Shown here piece after piece: positions 9,579-20,656 of a DNA stretch of 64,000 nt. Positions within the stretch are counted from its first letter, which is position 1, and the number at the start of each line of letters is the position of its first letter. A model generated the notes under the pieces. The model searched no databases. It had not been told where the DNA came from and saw only the letters and a list, made by a program, of their open reading frames with translations. Where the stretch lies: assembly GCF_000835495.1 (NCBI RefSeq), contig NW_015622547.1, positions 3,906,001-3,970,000 of the forward strand. Reading direction: 5' to 3'. Source of the DNA: Cladophialophora immunda (Eukaryota; Ascomycota; Eurotiomycetes; Chaetothyriales; Herpotrichiellaceae). A program made the position numbers and the translations under genes.

Positions 9579-10961
9579 ATGGCCTTTCTCTTTGGAGGAA
9601 GAGGGCGACAAAAGCAACCCGCCGAAATTGCCCGGTCGTTGAAAGACCTGCTGGTCAAACTCCACGAGCCCAATCCGAGTCCGAAGGTGTGCAGACCTGT
9701 CCTTGACATTGTGGGTGGAAGACAGCGTGTTGACTCCTTGTTCTACAGGTGGAAGAAGATGTCGCGAAACACATGTCGCAGATGAAATTGATTGTTCAAG
9801 GCACCCCCGGTTCGAGCCCTCGTCCCAAGCCCTGCGACAACCCTCCGTCTAACCACCAGAGTCTAGAAGTCGAATGCAGCCCCGAACAGGTCCACCAGCT
9901 CGTGCACTGCATCATCCAGGAAGACATACTCTTTGAACTGGCAAAGTCTATCCGTCTACTCCCCTTTGAAGCCCGGAAAGATGCCCAGATCATCTTCTCC
10001 CATATCCTCCGCTACAAAGCGTCCTCCAACAACTCCTCGTCACAGTCCGGTTCGTCGGAGCCTTCAGCCATCTCCTACCTTGTCCTGCAGCGGCCCGAGA
10101 TCATTGTCGAACTATGTCGCGGATACGACTACCCTCAGTCCGCCATGCCATGTGGGACAATCCTGCGACAGGCGCTGGCCTACGACACGATTGCGGCGGT
10201 GATATTATACGACGAATCTCAACCGGGCGAAAAGGCCGTGCATCTGAAAGATCTGGACGTCAGCCGCAAACAAACCGGCAAGGGCGTGTTCTGGAAGTTT
10301 TTCGAATGGATCAATAAAAGCAGCTTTGAGGTGTCTGCCGACGCCTTTACAACGTTTAGGGTATGTCAGATATCAATACGGCTTCTCCGTCGCCCGGTGT
10401 TGTTGCATATGTCTTAACCATGGGGTCTAGGAAATCCTCACCAAACACAAACAGCTCGTCTCACAGTACCTGGCGACAAATTATACCCTCTTCTTCACGC
10501 AATCCTACAACCCCATCCTCCTCCTGTCCCCTTCGTATGTCACAAAACGCCAATCCATCAAGCTGTTGGGAGAACTGCTTCTCGACCGCAGCAATTACAT
10601 CATCATGACCCAATACGTCTCCAGCGCCGACCACCTGAAACTGACCATGACCCTGCTCAAGGACGACAGGAAGATGGTCCAGTACGAGGCCTTCCACGTG
10701 TTCAAGGTCTTTGTGGCGAACCCCAACAAGAGCGACGAGGTGAAGAGGATCCTGGTCAAGAACCGAGGGCGGCTATTGCGGTTCCTCCCCACCTTTCTGG
10801 AGGGGCGGACAGACGATGACCAGTTCTTAGACGAGAAGAGCTTTTTGCTCAGGCAGGTGGAGATGCTGCCGGACGAGGAGTCTCTGGAGAGGGAGAGGCG
10901 GGGCAGCAGCCAGAGCGGTGCGGCGGGCGAAGGAAGTGGACAGGTCAGTGTCGGGGCATGA
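9579..10961 (+). CDS. hymA: HymA / Mo25-like scaffold protein
   Basis: Three exons, 9579-9686, 9749-10360 and 10431-10961, all joined in phase 0, give 416 residues. The introns are 62 bp (GTGTGC..ACAG) and 70 bp (GTATGT..CTAG). The protein is a full Mo25 family member. It starts MAFLFGGRGRQKQP, carries the MKLIVQGT segment after intron 1 and SSFEVSADAFTTFR just before intron 2, and continues EILTKHKQLV after it. The conserved late blocks VTKRQSIKLLGELLLDR, DDRKMVQYEAFHVFK and FVANPNKS are all present. Mo25/Hym1 proteins are armadillo-like scaffolds that activate Ste20/germinal-centre kinases in the RAM/MOR polarity network; in Aspergillus, hymA is needed for conidiophore development. The last 25 or so residues, rich in Gly/Ser/Arg, are a non-conserved tail. 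Confidence 0.95.
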
Positions 10962-11734
10962 AATGACGAACGAGCCACACCCCCTTCGTTTGAGGACGAA
11001 ATTTGGGAGACAAGGGACCTCTCCGGCCCTGATTGATATACAGACAGACTGGCGTCGGAGTCGGGGTTCACCAAAAAACATTGCCCGGGTTTTTGGTTTG
11101 GTCGTCCACAACTCGTGGCTGCTGCGATGTCGGATAGCATTGGCGTGTTAGTGTTTGCCGCAAGGAGTCCCGGTCGCGATGGGTTCAAGTAAAAGGGAAA
11201 TGGTCTTCGTTTCTGCGTCCGTCCGTCCGTACATGCGTCAGAATAACTACGACGGCGAGGTCGAGGCTGTCTCATCTCTCCACCTTTCTAGAGCGGAAGG
11301 AAAGGAGCCCATGAGGATGATGGGAGAATGACGGGTGTGGAACTGAAGGAATGAGCGAATGAATGAATACATGCATTGAACGAACGCCGATCCATGGAAG
11401 ACTGTCCCTCGTAATAGTCGAAGCACACATCATTTTGGTCTGCTAGACTTCAGAGCCATTGGCATACTGCAGTTCAGTCCTGCTCAACAAACGATAAACC
11501 ATGACCGAAAGCCTCACCACGTGGACGGGAGGGTTTGGACTTGATTCCATGCCTAGCGATATGTATGCACCGGGGGGAATCGACCGAGGAAACAAAATCC
11601 AGAAAGAAGGCGACATTTTTGGTGACATGCATATCTCATATCCAATTTCCACGTATGTATGGTATTTATCGTTCGTCAAGCAAGATGGAAGAAAAGGAAG
11701 CTCCCAGGACGCCGCATAAGACAATACTTCGAAA
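10962..11734. other. Convergent intergenic, 773 bp
   Basis: This stretch lies between the stop codons of hymA and NDC80. It contains short imperfect simple repeats (GTCC near 11218-11230, GAAT near 11350-11370) and no ORF I can support. It should carry both 3'UTRs and terminators. Confidence 0.5.
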
Positions 11735-14005
11735 TCAAAACACATCCTCGTCCACCTTGCCACCAATGTGTTCATCCTCCTCCCCCCCATGTTTGTCCTC
11801 CAGCCCAAGCTCGCCCATCTCATCACCCAACAACTCCAGCTCGACCTCTTCGCCCACCCAGCCCTCGAACTCCTCTAGGCCCTTTTGCACGTGGACCTTG
11901 AATCGGATGACGTCCTCTAGAAGCTTCTCGATTCCACCGTGCAATTCCTCTCGCACCCTGGCGCTTTCCTCGCGCATGCCTTCGTACGCCAGCTGGACCT
12001 CCATCTCGCGCTGCTCGAGCTCCAGTGACCCCTTTTCCAACCCTTCTCTCATTCGGCTGAGTTCCTTCTCCAGTTTTTCGATCGCCGAGGTCTGCTGCGT
12101 ATGCGCCGTTTGGCCATTCTCTTTCAACGTCGAATATTGGCGCGAGGCCTCCTGCACCCGATAGTTCAGATTATCTATCTCTGTGTTCTTCTCGTGCAGA
12201 GCCTCCGATATGTTGTCGAGGAAGTCGCGCGCGTTAAGGTCTGATTCCGCCGCGGCTTTCCGGCGCTCGTTGATCTCTTTCCGGAGCGAGATGAATGCGT
12301 TGCGCACCATGCCGCGGAGGTCCAGATTGATAAGATGCACGGGCGAGTACCCGACGTTTTGGTCGGCGAGAAGGCGGTCAGATTCGATGGGCGAGGCACG
12401 ACTTCGCCGTGACTGGGATGTCGAAGAGGAGAAATTCGGCTCCGACAAGTTGAGCGAGAGCTCGTAATCTACACCCTTCGCATTGACCGCCGATGAAGGA
12501 ATCAGGGACATCTGGTAGCCCAAGGAATTGTACCGTTTGACAATTGCCTCGAGTTCTTCCAGTTTACGGCCCGTTTCGACTTCCTTCTCGAGGACCCTCT
12601 TATTGATTTCGTCCAAGGCAACCAGGGCGTCTTCATGGCTCTTCGCCAGTCTTTCCCGCTCCGTGTTCATTCGATCAATGTCTTGGATATTCAATCCCTG
12701 TCGATCGACCGAGTGCTGCAAATTCTGTCGTTCTTGCTCCACGACCTCCAGGTCTGCCTCGACCTTTTGCATTTCGGCGTCGAGGATTTTGATCCTTGAA
12801 TCGTACTTTTCAATCTTTGCCTGGACATTGGCGTTGTATTCCTCGAACTTTTTCTTGTCGTCTTCCAAGATCTTAAAGTGCTTGTCCAGTTTGGCAATGT
12901 CGGGCGCGTTACGCTCGAATTCATCGATTTGTGCTTGTAGCGCTTCGTGCTCCGCCTCGTATAGTTTTAGCTCCTCAGCATGTTTGGCATTGATTCGCTC
13001 AAACTCATCTGTCATTGCCTGAATATGTGGTTGAAGGGCAGCTTCTTCACTTTCTTCATCATCCTCTGGGCCCATCTGCAGCCAGTCTTGGTAAGCCCCG
13101 AACAAGAATCTGAACACAATACGATCGCTGGCGATATCAACACCAGCTTCGGTACACGCATCGTCGTAAGCACCGCGCGTAAAATTGTCCAGCATCTGGG
13201 CGAGTTGCATCATCCAGTGCAGCAAACCCAAAAAGCGAGGCCAGTTTTGCCCGCCCACCGCGACCAGGTGTGACTTCGTAATGTCTCTTTCATAAGGATA
13301 TCTCAGCTGTTTCATGATGGGAGGAACCTCAGTATCGATGCTCTTCTGGAATTTGTAACCTGGATCAATGCGACGATACAGCCATTGAAACATGAATGTA
13401 AAGTCCTTTTGTGTCGGTGATTTGACCGAGTTCTGAGTCAATGAATGTTTCATCTCCAGCTCAAAGTTGTTCTGCGTCAGATAGTCGAGTAACTCCTGGC
13501 TTAGTCGTGCCCTATACGACGAATCTCTCAATGGCCTTGGGTCTTTGGGTGCACCCGCCGGTACGGGTGGTTGTGAGAACAGCGACTGGTGTGCCGTGGT
13601 TCCATGACCGGAAGGACGAGAAAAGATACTACTTCTTCTCTGCAAACCCTGTGATGCCGGTGTCTGGGACCCAAATAGTTGGTTGGGCGCTAGACTCTGT
13701 CTCCCTGTGTGTGTGCTCCCAAATATATTGTTCGACACCGATCGCCGAGCCGTTGATATGCCCATATCTGCCAAATTGCCGCCAGACGAGGAACGATGAA
13801 ATATGGGTTGCGCAGGGCGCTGAATGCTCTGGTTTATCGAGGTGGATCGCACATGAGACGCGGTGTACGGCGCATTTCGCAGTTCGGTGTTCGAAGAGGT
13901 GCGCTTGATCGCAGACGCGGGTTGAGGAATTCCTGAGAAGTTCGTGATATTACCCAAGGTCTCCCTAGGTCGACGTACGCTGAACAAGCCCGTGGGTTGC
14001 GACAT
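11735..14005 (-). CDS. ndc80: Kinetochore protein NDC80 (HEC1)
   Basis: A single exon encodes 756 residues. The frame stays open for 62 more codons upstream, but I chose the ATG at 14005 because the sequence from there ([17 protein letters not shown]) is the usual basic, Ser/Pro-rich NDC80 tail, whereas the upstream part looks like untranslated sequence. The N-terminal tail is disordered and is the expected Aurora-kinase target. The calponin-homology Ndc80 domain spans about residues 165-295 and includes [16 protein letters not shown], the [11 protein letters not shown] stretch and [15 protein letters not shown]. From about residue 330 to the end the protein is coiled coil, with a proline/hydrophobic break near [15 protein letters not shown] that fits the flexible loop region. 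It forms the NDC80 complex with NUF2, SPC24 and SPC25 and binds microtubules at kinetochores. It is divergent from PEX14. Confidence 0.95.
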   Translation of the reverse strand: MSQPTGLFSVRRPRETLGNITNFSGIPQPASAIKRTSSNTELRNAPYTASHVRSTSINQSIQRPAQPIFHRSSSGGNLADMGISTARRSVSNNIFGSTHTGRQSLAPNQLFGSQTPASQGLQRRSSIFSRPSGHGTTAHQSLFSQPPVPAGAPKDPRPLRDSSYRARLSQELLDYLTQNNFELEMKHSLTQNSVKSPTQKDFTFMFQWLYRRIDPGYKFQKSIDTEVPPIMKQLRYPYERDITKSHLVAVGGQNWPRFLGLLHWMMQLAQMLDNFTRGAYDDACTEAGVDIASDRIVFRFLFGAYQDWLQMGPEDDEESEEAALQPHIQAMTDEFERINAKHAEELKLYEAEHEALQAQIDEFERNAPDIAKLDKHFKILEDDKKKFEEYNANVQAKIEKYDSRIKILDAEMQKVEADLEVVEQERQNLQHSVDRQGLNIQDIDRMNTERERLAKSHEDALVALDEINKRVLEKEVETGRKLEELEAIVKRYNSLGYQMSLIPSSAVNAKGVDYELSLNLSEPNFSSSTSQSRRSRASPIESDRLLADQNVGYSPVHLINLDLRGMVRNAFISLRKEINERRKAAAESDLNARDFLDNISEALHEKNTEIDNLNYRVQEASRQYSTLKENGQTAHTQQTSAIEKLEKELSRMREGLEKGSLELEQREMEVQLAYEGMREESARVREELHGGIEKLLEDVIRFKVHVQKGLEEFEGWVGEEVELELLGDEMGELGLEDKHGGEEDEHIGGKVDEDVF

Positions 14006-14479
14006 GGTGATTGAATGTCCGGGGTCGTGGATGTTCGAGTGCGCAAGGGATGACACAGCATCTAAGTAGTTGTGTGTTCGGTATCTTGATTTGGCAACGT
14101 TTTTCAATGTGGTCGCAGAATGGCGAGGGATGGTCGATCGCAGGGAGTGTTCACGGCCCTCAAAGTTGACGCGCTTGACGAACATGCCCACAAAGCGGGC
14201 GTCGGGTACAACAGACTAGGCTAGCCCTCAACACGCCAACTCTAATGTCGGTCACCACAGCGACTGATGACTAAGACGTCGTCACGTGGCCGAGTGCCTC
14301 GGTTGAGTTGAGATTAGAGCAGGAATTGAAGATGGCTGGACGGCATCATTGCCTCCCATCTCTCGAGGCTCTTCCGTCAGCTGCGATTCTCTCATCCATG
14401 TCACTGTCTTCTGCACGTTGGTATCTCTGCAAGGGCTGGCTTTGAATGACCTAGTTCGAGGGATAACAGCTCGCCGATA
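14006..14479. promoter_or_regulatory. Divergent promoter region between NDC80 and PEX14
   Basis: 474 bp separates the two start codons, so both genes must draw their core promoters and 5'UTRs from here. I see no TATA box. The region just upstream of PEX14 is pyrimidine-rich on the coding strand. This is positional inference only. Confidence 0.55.
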
Positions 14480-15601
14480 ATGGCGCCCCGCGAAGACCTC
14501 GTTGCATCCGCGGTCACCTTCCTTCAAGATCCATCCGTCGCGTCGGCTCCCCTCGAGAAGCGGATCGAGTTCCTCAAATCCAAAAATCTCACACAAGAGG
14601 AGATCTCTGTGTCACTTGCTCGTGCTGGCGGTGATGCAGCTGCCAGCCCAACTCCATCGCCCCAAAATGCGGCGTACTATCCTCCTCCAAATGTCCACAA
14701 TGCCCGAGGCCCTCCGGGTCCCAGATATCCCTACCCTTACAACCCATATGGAGACTGGCAACCTCCTCCGCCGGAGCCACCCAAACGAGACTGGAGAGAC
14801 TGGTTCATCATGGCTACCGTTGTCGGTGGTGCGGGATACGGCATGTACGTCCTTGCTCAGAGATACATCAAACCGTTAATTTCGCCGCCCACGCCTCCGC
14901 AACTGGAGCAGGATAAAGCCGCCATTGACGAGCAATTCAACAAGGCCTTTGCGCTGCTTGACACATTATCTTCCGATACCGCTACATTGAAACAAGCCGA
15001 AGAAGCTCGAACCCAAAGACTAGATAGCGCCATTACAGACATTGAAGAGATTGTCGCGGAGCTCAAAGCGGCGAATCAGAAGCGAGAAGACGATGCGCGA
15101 CGCATGGAAGCAGAAATCAAGACAATGAAAGATAGCCTGCCTCGCTCTATTGATAATGTGCGAGATGCGAGCGAGAGACAGTTGAAAGAATTGGGCAACG
15201 AGTTGAGCAGTTTGAAAGTCTTGATGGGAAATCGCATGGGCAGCGGTTCCGGAGTCTTTGCAATCCCACGCACGCAGCCGGCAACCATGCCAGCGCCAAC
15301 TTCCGCCTCCACGTCCAACACTGCGGCAGCGACTCCTACGGCCGAGAATACCACTGCTGCTAGCAGTGTGAACACCCCAAGGCCTACACCGCCGTCCACG
15401 AACTCGACCCCGCAACTTCCTACTTCCAACCCAACCCCGGCTGCAACATCTTTGGGTAGACCAGCAACTGGCAGTAAAGCTTCCATTCCAGCCTGGCAGA
15501 TGGCAGCGGCGCTCAAGGCGGCAAATAATACTAGTCCAGCGGCTGCTAGCCACGGGTCTAATGTCCCGGTAGCTAATGGTGCTTCTTCAGGATCATCTTC
15601 T

Positions 15602-15637
<36 letters not shown>

Positions 15638-15676
15638 GATGGCGCAGAGGCGGTCGCTGCTCTCAACGCAAGTTAG
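14480..15676 (+). CDS. pex14: Peroxisomal docking protein PEX14
   Basis: An intronless gene of 398 residues. The N-terminal Pex14 domain (residues about 4-50, REDLVASAVTFLQDPSVA and the EKRIEFLKSKNLTQEEI helix) is the part that binds PEX5 WxxxF motifs. A Pro/Tyr-rich linker is followed by the conserved DWRDWFIMATVVGGAGYGMY block, whose hydrophobic segment (about 112-132) is the membrane anchor; then comes the PPTPPQLEQDK motif. Residues about 140-250 form a coiled coil. The C-terminal third is Ala/Thr/Ser/Pro-rich and ends in a polyglutamine run. PEX14 is the central docking factor of the peroxisomal import pore. It is distinct from the shorter fungal PEX14/17 (PEX33) by keeping the N-terminal domain and the anchor. 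Its 3' end faces the next gene across only 56 bp. Confidence 0.95.
15602..15634 (+). repeat. CAG trinucleotide run (11 units) in PEX14
   Basis: Eleven uninterrupted CAG codons encode a Gln-11 tract close to the PEX14 C-terminus. Pure CAG without CAA interruptions should be prone to length change between strains. Confidence 0.95.
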
Positions 15677-15732
15677 ATACCCATACTGCAGCAAAATCCA
15701 AAAAAAGTGTTGTCTTTGTTTGTTCCACACGA

Positions 15733-16867
15733 TCATGAGGCCTCTCCTCCACCGAAGCGCTGCCGTGCAATTTCCTTAAAAATACTCATGGTTTTCTCCT
15801 CCTTTTCTTTCACGGCTTGTAATTTGATTTCTCGCTCAGCCCGCCTGGCCCGCAATATCTCCTCTCTTCGAAGCTCCCTCTCGTTTTTCTTTCTTTCCTG
15901 CTCCTTTTGCAGCTTCTTAAGGTCTGCGAAACCGTCTTCCTCTCCCATGAGATCCGAGTCCATGACTTCCACTTCGCCGGATGCTTCCTTCGAAGCCGCA
16001 AAGGTGCGGTTCGCTTCAGCACGCTCCCGCTTTTTCTCTAGTTGGCGCTCGCGACTCCCCGGTTCGGCGCGGGGCACGAGTTCGTCCAGACGCTCTTTTT
16101 GAATTTTGCGATCTAGGTGACGCTCGTGACGGAGCTGTTCCGTATGCTCTCGCCGGGCGGCGTGGGCCTCTTCAATTGCCTGATCGTCCCGCGCACGGAG
16201 GTCGTCGAGGGAAGGGATGGAGGCGCCTTGACCTCGAGACATGAGGAAGTCGTCATGCTCGGCTCGGGACGTGAGGGACGAGGGAAGGGTAGGACCGAAG
16301 TCTGCCTCTTCTTCGGTTTCGCCGTCGCCCTGAGGAGACGGTCGAGCATCGGACGTCCTCGTCTGGTCCGGTCTTGTACTCGTCCTCCGCTGGGGAGAGG
16401 GTGAGACTAGGTCCTGGGCTCTTGCCTTCTCCAAAGTCTGCGGATCATACCAGCCCAGCGCGAGTTCTCCACGATTCCTGCCATGTCAGCCTGCGTATTT
16501 ACCAGGGGCTGCGTCTCCACAGACAGCCTCCCCCGAGCCAACGTGGCAATTCTAGGGTGCGTTCTTACCATTTTCCGAGGAAACTCTTCCATCGCCCCTT
16601 CACCTCCGTATCGTCCAGCTCCTCGAGGTTCAGTTGTTTCTGAATGTCTAGATATAGAGCGAATAGGGGACGGTAGCCTGGGAGGTCATGCCGTGAAAGC
16701 TCTCGCGCTCCGTAGGGTAGTGGTTTGGCTGGCACAGAAGACTTCTTGGTGTGCTGGCGAGACGCTTCACCAGACCGGGAACGGTAAGAATGGTGGGAAG
16801 GTCTATGGCCATGATGATGAGGAGAGCGAGAGCGAGAGTGAGCACGGCGGCGGTGGTGTTCTGGCAT
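15733..16867 (-). CDS. RS/His-rich nuclear protein, HEL117-like (conserved WNRGELALGWYDP motif)
   Basis: Exon 1 is 16867-16569 and exon 2 is 16477-15733, separated by a 91-bp GTAAGA..GCAG intron that splits a Trp codon; 347 residues. I placed the start at 16867 because the N-terminus from there is a Ser-Arg-His-rich block (MPEHHRRRAHSRSRS). A conserved core follows: RHDLPGYRPLFALYLDIQKQ, then LDDTEVKGRWKSFLGKWNR, GELALGWYDPQTLEKA across the splice. The rest is charged helix with an ERKKNERELRREEIL type stretch and Ser/Asp-rich linkers. Fungal relatives are often labelled RNA helicase HEL117, but I see no helicase motifs here. A role in nuclear RNA processing is inferred from the RS-type N-terminus only. 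It is convergent with PEX14 and divergent from PBY1. Confidence 0.8.
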
Positions 16868-17126
16868 TCTGCCTACCTTATGCTTGTAAGAGATAGTTCG
16901 AATCGAAACCGAATCCCTAGGGCAATGACATCGTCGCTCTTCGGTCTTTTTGGTTGCTCCGAAGTCGCGCCGCAGTTGATGGCGAGATAGACTGCTTTTG
17001 CCAAGCCTGAGCGATATCCGAATCAATTTTTGTCGGCTTCGTTCCGTTCTAGGTTGCCTTTCTCCATAGACTTCTTTGCATTTGCATCATAGACTTTGAT
17101 GTCTGGTTGATAGACTTGCCCTCAAC
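16868..17126. promoter_or_regulatory. Compact divergent promoter between the RS-rich gene and PBY1
   Basis: 259 bp between two divergent start codons must serve both genes. No TATA box is visible. The PBY1 side is CT/TTG-rich just before the ATG. Confidence 0.5.
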
Positions 17127-19558
17127 ATGCATATTCTTGTGGGCTACGTCAAAATCTCCCGTGGGAAGACATTGCTGACTCCTCGACCAGGTCGTAAATG
17201 ACGACGGCCCTCCGTCGAATCAATCATCACCATACGTTCATTCCCTGGTGACCGCTCTTCAAGATGCCGGGCATTTGGTATCAGTGGTCTTGCCCCATGT
17301 CCAGAGATCGTGGATAGGAAAAGCACACATGGTTGGTCACACTTTGACCCCGACTTACTATCGTCCCGGCTCCGTCTTGAAGGACGACGGGACCACGTTG
17401 GACCGACCATTTAATGATGGCGGAGAGGAGTGGATTTTGATAGACGGGACACCGGCAAGCTGCGTCCAGATTGGCCTTCATCATGTGTTCAAGGACAGAG
17501 GCCCAATCGACCTTGTAGTCAGCGGTCCCAACTATGGTCGCAACACCACTGCCGTTTTTGCTCTGTCCAGCGGAACCATTGGTGGCGCGATGGAAGGCGC
17601 AATGAGCGGTGTTAAAAGTATTGCATTGTCTTATGCTTTTGATTCAAGAGAGCACGATCTCGAGATCATTTCTGCGGCTTCAAGGCTCAGCACTCGGCTG
17701 ATGGAAAAGTTAACCAAAGAGTGGCCGGACGACGTACACCTGTACAGCATCAATGTTCCTCTCCGCAAAGGGGTCGAGAACAATAAAATTCTCTATGCTG
17801 AAATGATCCAAAACCGATGGATCAGCGGCAGCTCCTTTACCGAATTGGCCGAGGAGGAAGACAACGAAAACCCCAACCTGGAGGAGCAAATCATTCGTGA
17901 GACGGGTGAAGCTAACGGAAACAACAACAACAACCGCGTGGTAAGGAGAGCTCATCGCAGATTCAAGTGGTCCCCGAACTTTGCAGACGTCCGGAAGGCA
18001 GTTGTCGATGCTGGTAAGGGCGACGGTTGGGAGGTGCTGCAGGGAAACATCACGTACGTCTCCCAAAGTCGGTAGTGTCTGAGGCCGCGCATTGACAACG
18101 ACAGGGTCACTCCATTAATCGCGAATTTCTGGCACTTACCTCAATACACCGGCGAAATCAAGCTGTGAGTAAGTTCAACTTCGACGAGGTTAGTGGCAGA
18201 ACCCGGGGACAAATACTGATCAGGGCCTGCGCAGAGATGATACTCGTCCAAGCTCAATAGCCTGCAATATAGACTCGAATTTTCCGCCTGTGTTCGCGCT
18301 CATTGACTATCCAGATCTATATGTGCAGCCTCTCATTCTGGCTGCCATTGAGCAGTTAGCTCCCTTGCCTGTCAGGCGCATTTCTAGCCTGCGTGACTTG
18401 CCAAATTCTTCAGACCGGGTCTTGCAATTCACCGCGTACGAGAAGATTGACTTCGAGCACGCCATGCAGCATTCGCGAACCTCTCTTGTATGCTCCTATG
18501 TCATCCGAAAGGCTCTTATTCGCAAGCACTATCTTTCCAATGCAGTGTCTACCTGGCTAGTCAAACACCCGAGTAGCATCCTGGCAAAACATTTCAAGTC
18601 ATGTGTGCATTTCGAAGTCGACTATGCAGAGTTCCTGGATGAGGCGCTGGTGGACGCATGGGACTTGAACGAGAGCTTGGCAGAGAATGAGAAGCAAGAG
18701 TTGAGCGAACAAAAGCACTGGTGGATATTGAAGCCCGGCATGAGCGATGGTGGTAACGGCATCAGACTATTCTCCACCAGCGGCGAACTTCAAGCCATCT
18801 TCGAGGAGTGGGAAGAAGACACGCCCGATGTCGATGCCGAAAGTTCGAGCGAAGAGGACGAGTCTCATGATGCTTCAGGGAGCAAACAAGGCGATCCTCT
18901 TGAGGATAACGCAATGACATCTCAACTGAGACATTTCATCGCTCAACCCTACATCGACCCTCCTTTACTGCTCGAATCCTATGGTGGTCGAAAGTTCCAC
19001 ATCCGGGCCTACGTGTTGGCGGTTGGAGCGCTGAAAGTGTATGTGTACAAGGAGATGCTGGCTCTTTTCGCGGCCAAACGCTACCAGCCACCGGCTTCTG
19101 CCACAGATTCTGAGATGCTTGACCTAGCACAACACCTGACAAATACCTGCTTTCAAGATGAGGCGACCAAAAGTACTTCTGTCTTTCGGTTCTGGGATCT
19201 GGAATCAACTGGGGTGCCCACAGACTGGAAAGATGCCGTATTCCAACAAATCTGCGACATAACTGGTGAAGTGTTCGAGGCCGCAGCTCGTGAACAGATG
19301 ATCCACTTCCAAGCAGTGCCGAACGCTTTTGAAATCTTTGGCGTGGACTTCCTGATCGACCGGGATTGCAGGGTATGGCTGCTAGAACTAAATGCCTACC
19401 CCGACTTCAAGCAGACAGGACAGGATCTCCAGGAAGCCGTGGTTGGTGGGCTTTTCCAAGCGGTCAGCAGGACCGCAATTGCACCATTCTTTGGTCTCAC
19501 TGAATCTGGAACGACACAGATGCCACTGGTAAGATCGATCAATCTAGGCCGGTGCTGA
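17127..19558 (+). CDS. pby1: Pby1-like fusion: SurE-type nucleotidase plus tubulin-tyrosine-ligase domain
   Basis: Four exons: 17127-17138, 17191-18053, 18105-18164 and 18235-19558, 752 residues. The introns are 52, 51 and 70 bp. The first exon is only four codons (MHIL); splicing to VVNDDGPPSNQSS restores the SurE metal-binding NDDGP motif, which fixes this start. The SurE half also has the SGPNYGRNT block and PQYTGEIKL near its end. The second half (about residue 330 on) is TTL-like, with the KPGMSDGGNGIRLF nucleotide loop, GGRKFHIRAYVL, and GVDFLIDRDCRVWLLELNAYP near the C-terminus. An acidic Ser/Glu/Asp insert sits at about 18800-18910. Yeast Pby1 has the same fusion and localises to P-bodies; SurE proteins are nucleotide phosphatases. 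The TTL half is assumed to be an ATP-grasp enzyme of unknown substrate. Confidence 0.92.
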
Positions 19559-20656
19559 GAGGGCTCTGCTGCGGCAAGATCAAGCGACCTGCATCCAGTC
19601 TATCGATTGTTTGGAGTGCCTGTGATCGGCGACCCTTCCGGCCTTTCTTGGATGATGCTGTGCGACCTTGATGATCCAGCCACAAACTGCCAATAAGATG
19701 CATGGTGCTTTGGACGCAGCGGGACATGCAGTCTTCCTGCAACAGACCCTTTCGACCAATGTTGATACCTCGTTCTTTGTCTATGGGCACCTGATCATTG
19801 AGTGACTGCCAATCAATGCTGGTGACGCGCTCCCGGGACCCTATCACTATTCTTCGCCATTGGTCTCAGCAGTGGATGCGGATTGAACAAAGCCCATCCC
19901 GTCTGCCTCCAGCCGAAGGATGCAAACGGGGCGAAACAGCAAGACAAGCTAGGAGCCTTGTGAGATGGCTCTAGGGAGGAACACGGATCTCAGACCTCCT
20001 TGCTGAGGTTACGCAGCGCGCTGTCAGTGCGGACCTGACACCATCCCGCTACCATTCGACGGTAGCCTTGACGAATGACTCTGTTCTGCATCAGCTTTGC
20101 CCATCCAGGTTGTAGAAACCTATCTTAGTACTCTCTTGCCTTCCAGACGGGGCAAACTGGTGCTCACGAAGTTGTGTCACCATGTCGCGCGAGGTTCCGA
20201 AGCAGGGAGCGAGCCAGAATGCGTTGACCTCCACCAAACCCCATTCGCAATTCACTGCACATGCGATCTCTTCAAGCCTCTTGCGCATGCAGATGTAGAT
20301 GGTGAAGTCTCAATATGGCTTCAGCCTTCATTTCCAGGCCGGTCGCTCTTGCTGCATGGAAGAAGCAGCGCCTCGAGTCTTGCCCAAGCGCCCAATTCGT
20401 GCTCACAGCCACTTCACCACCACCTCTGTTCGCCCATGGTCTGTTTCTGTGCTAAACCTGCACTCCTCTTACTTTCCTGGCACTCTGTTCTGTGGTATCG
20501 GACAAAGGTGTATGTATTCTCCATCAGGCCCTGCCTGCCCGCCTTGGTGTCCAGGCAGACACCGCTGCCTTCACTAGCGCTTCACCTACACCTCTGGCCG
20601 TTCGAATTTTCTTCCTTCTCTTCCTCTACTACACGACCGCAAGCGAAATAGCAAAC
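19559..20656. other. Intergenic, 1.1 kb, upstream of the HMT1-like gene
   Basis: Contains only chance frames. The last 400 bp are strongly pyrimidine-rich. The HMT1 frame is open from just after a stop near 20450 but has no ATG before 20657, so an upstream coding exon cannot be excluded. Confidence 0.5.

Noticed and set aside
12175..13908. Several frames inside NDC80 on the opposite strand and in other phases
   Set aside because: Shadows of the coiled-coil coding sequence; NDC80 itself is unambiguous.
20097..20651. 184-codon plus-strand frame upstream of the HMT1-like gene
   Set aside because: Composition (Leu/Ser/His/Pro from CT-rich DNA) and lack of any domain fit a chance frame in a pyrimidine-rich promoter.
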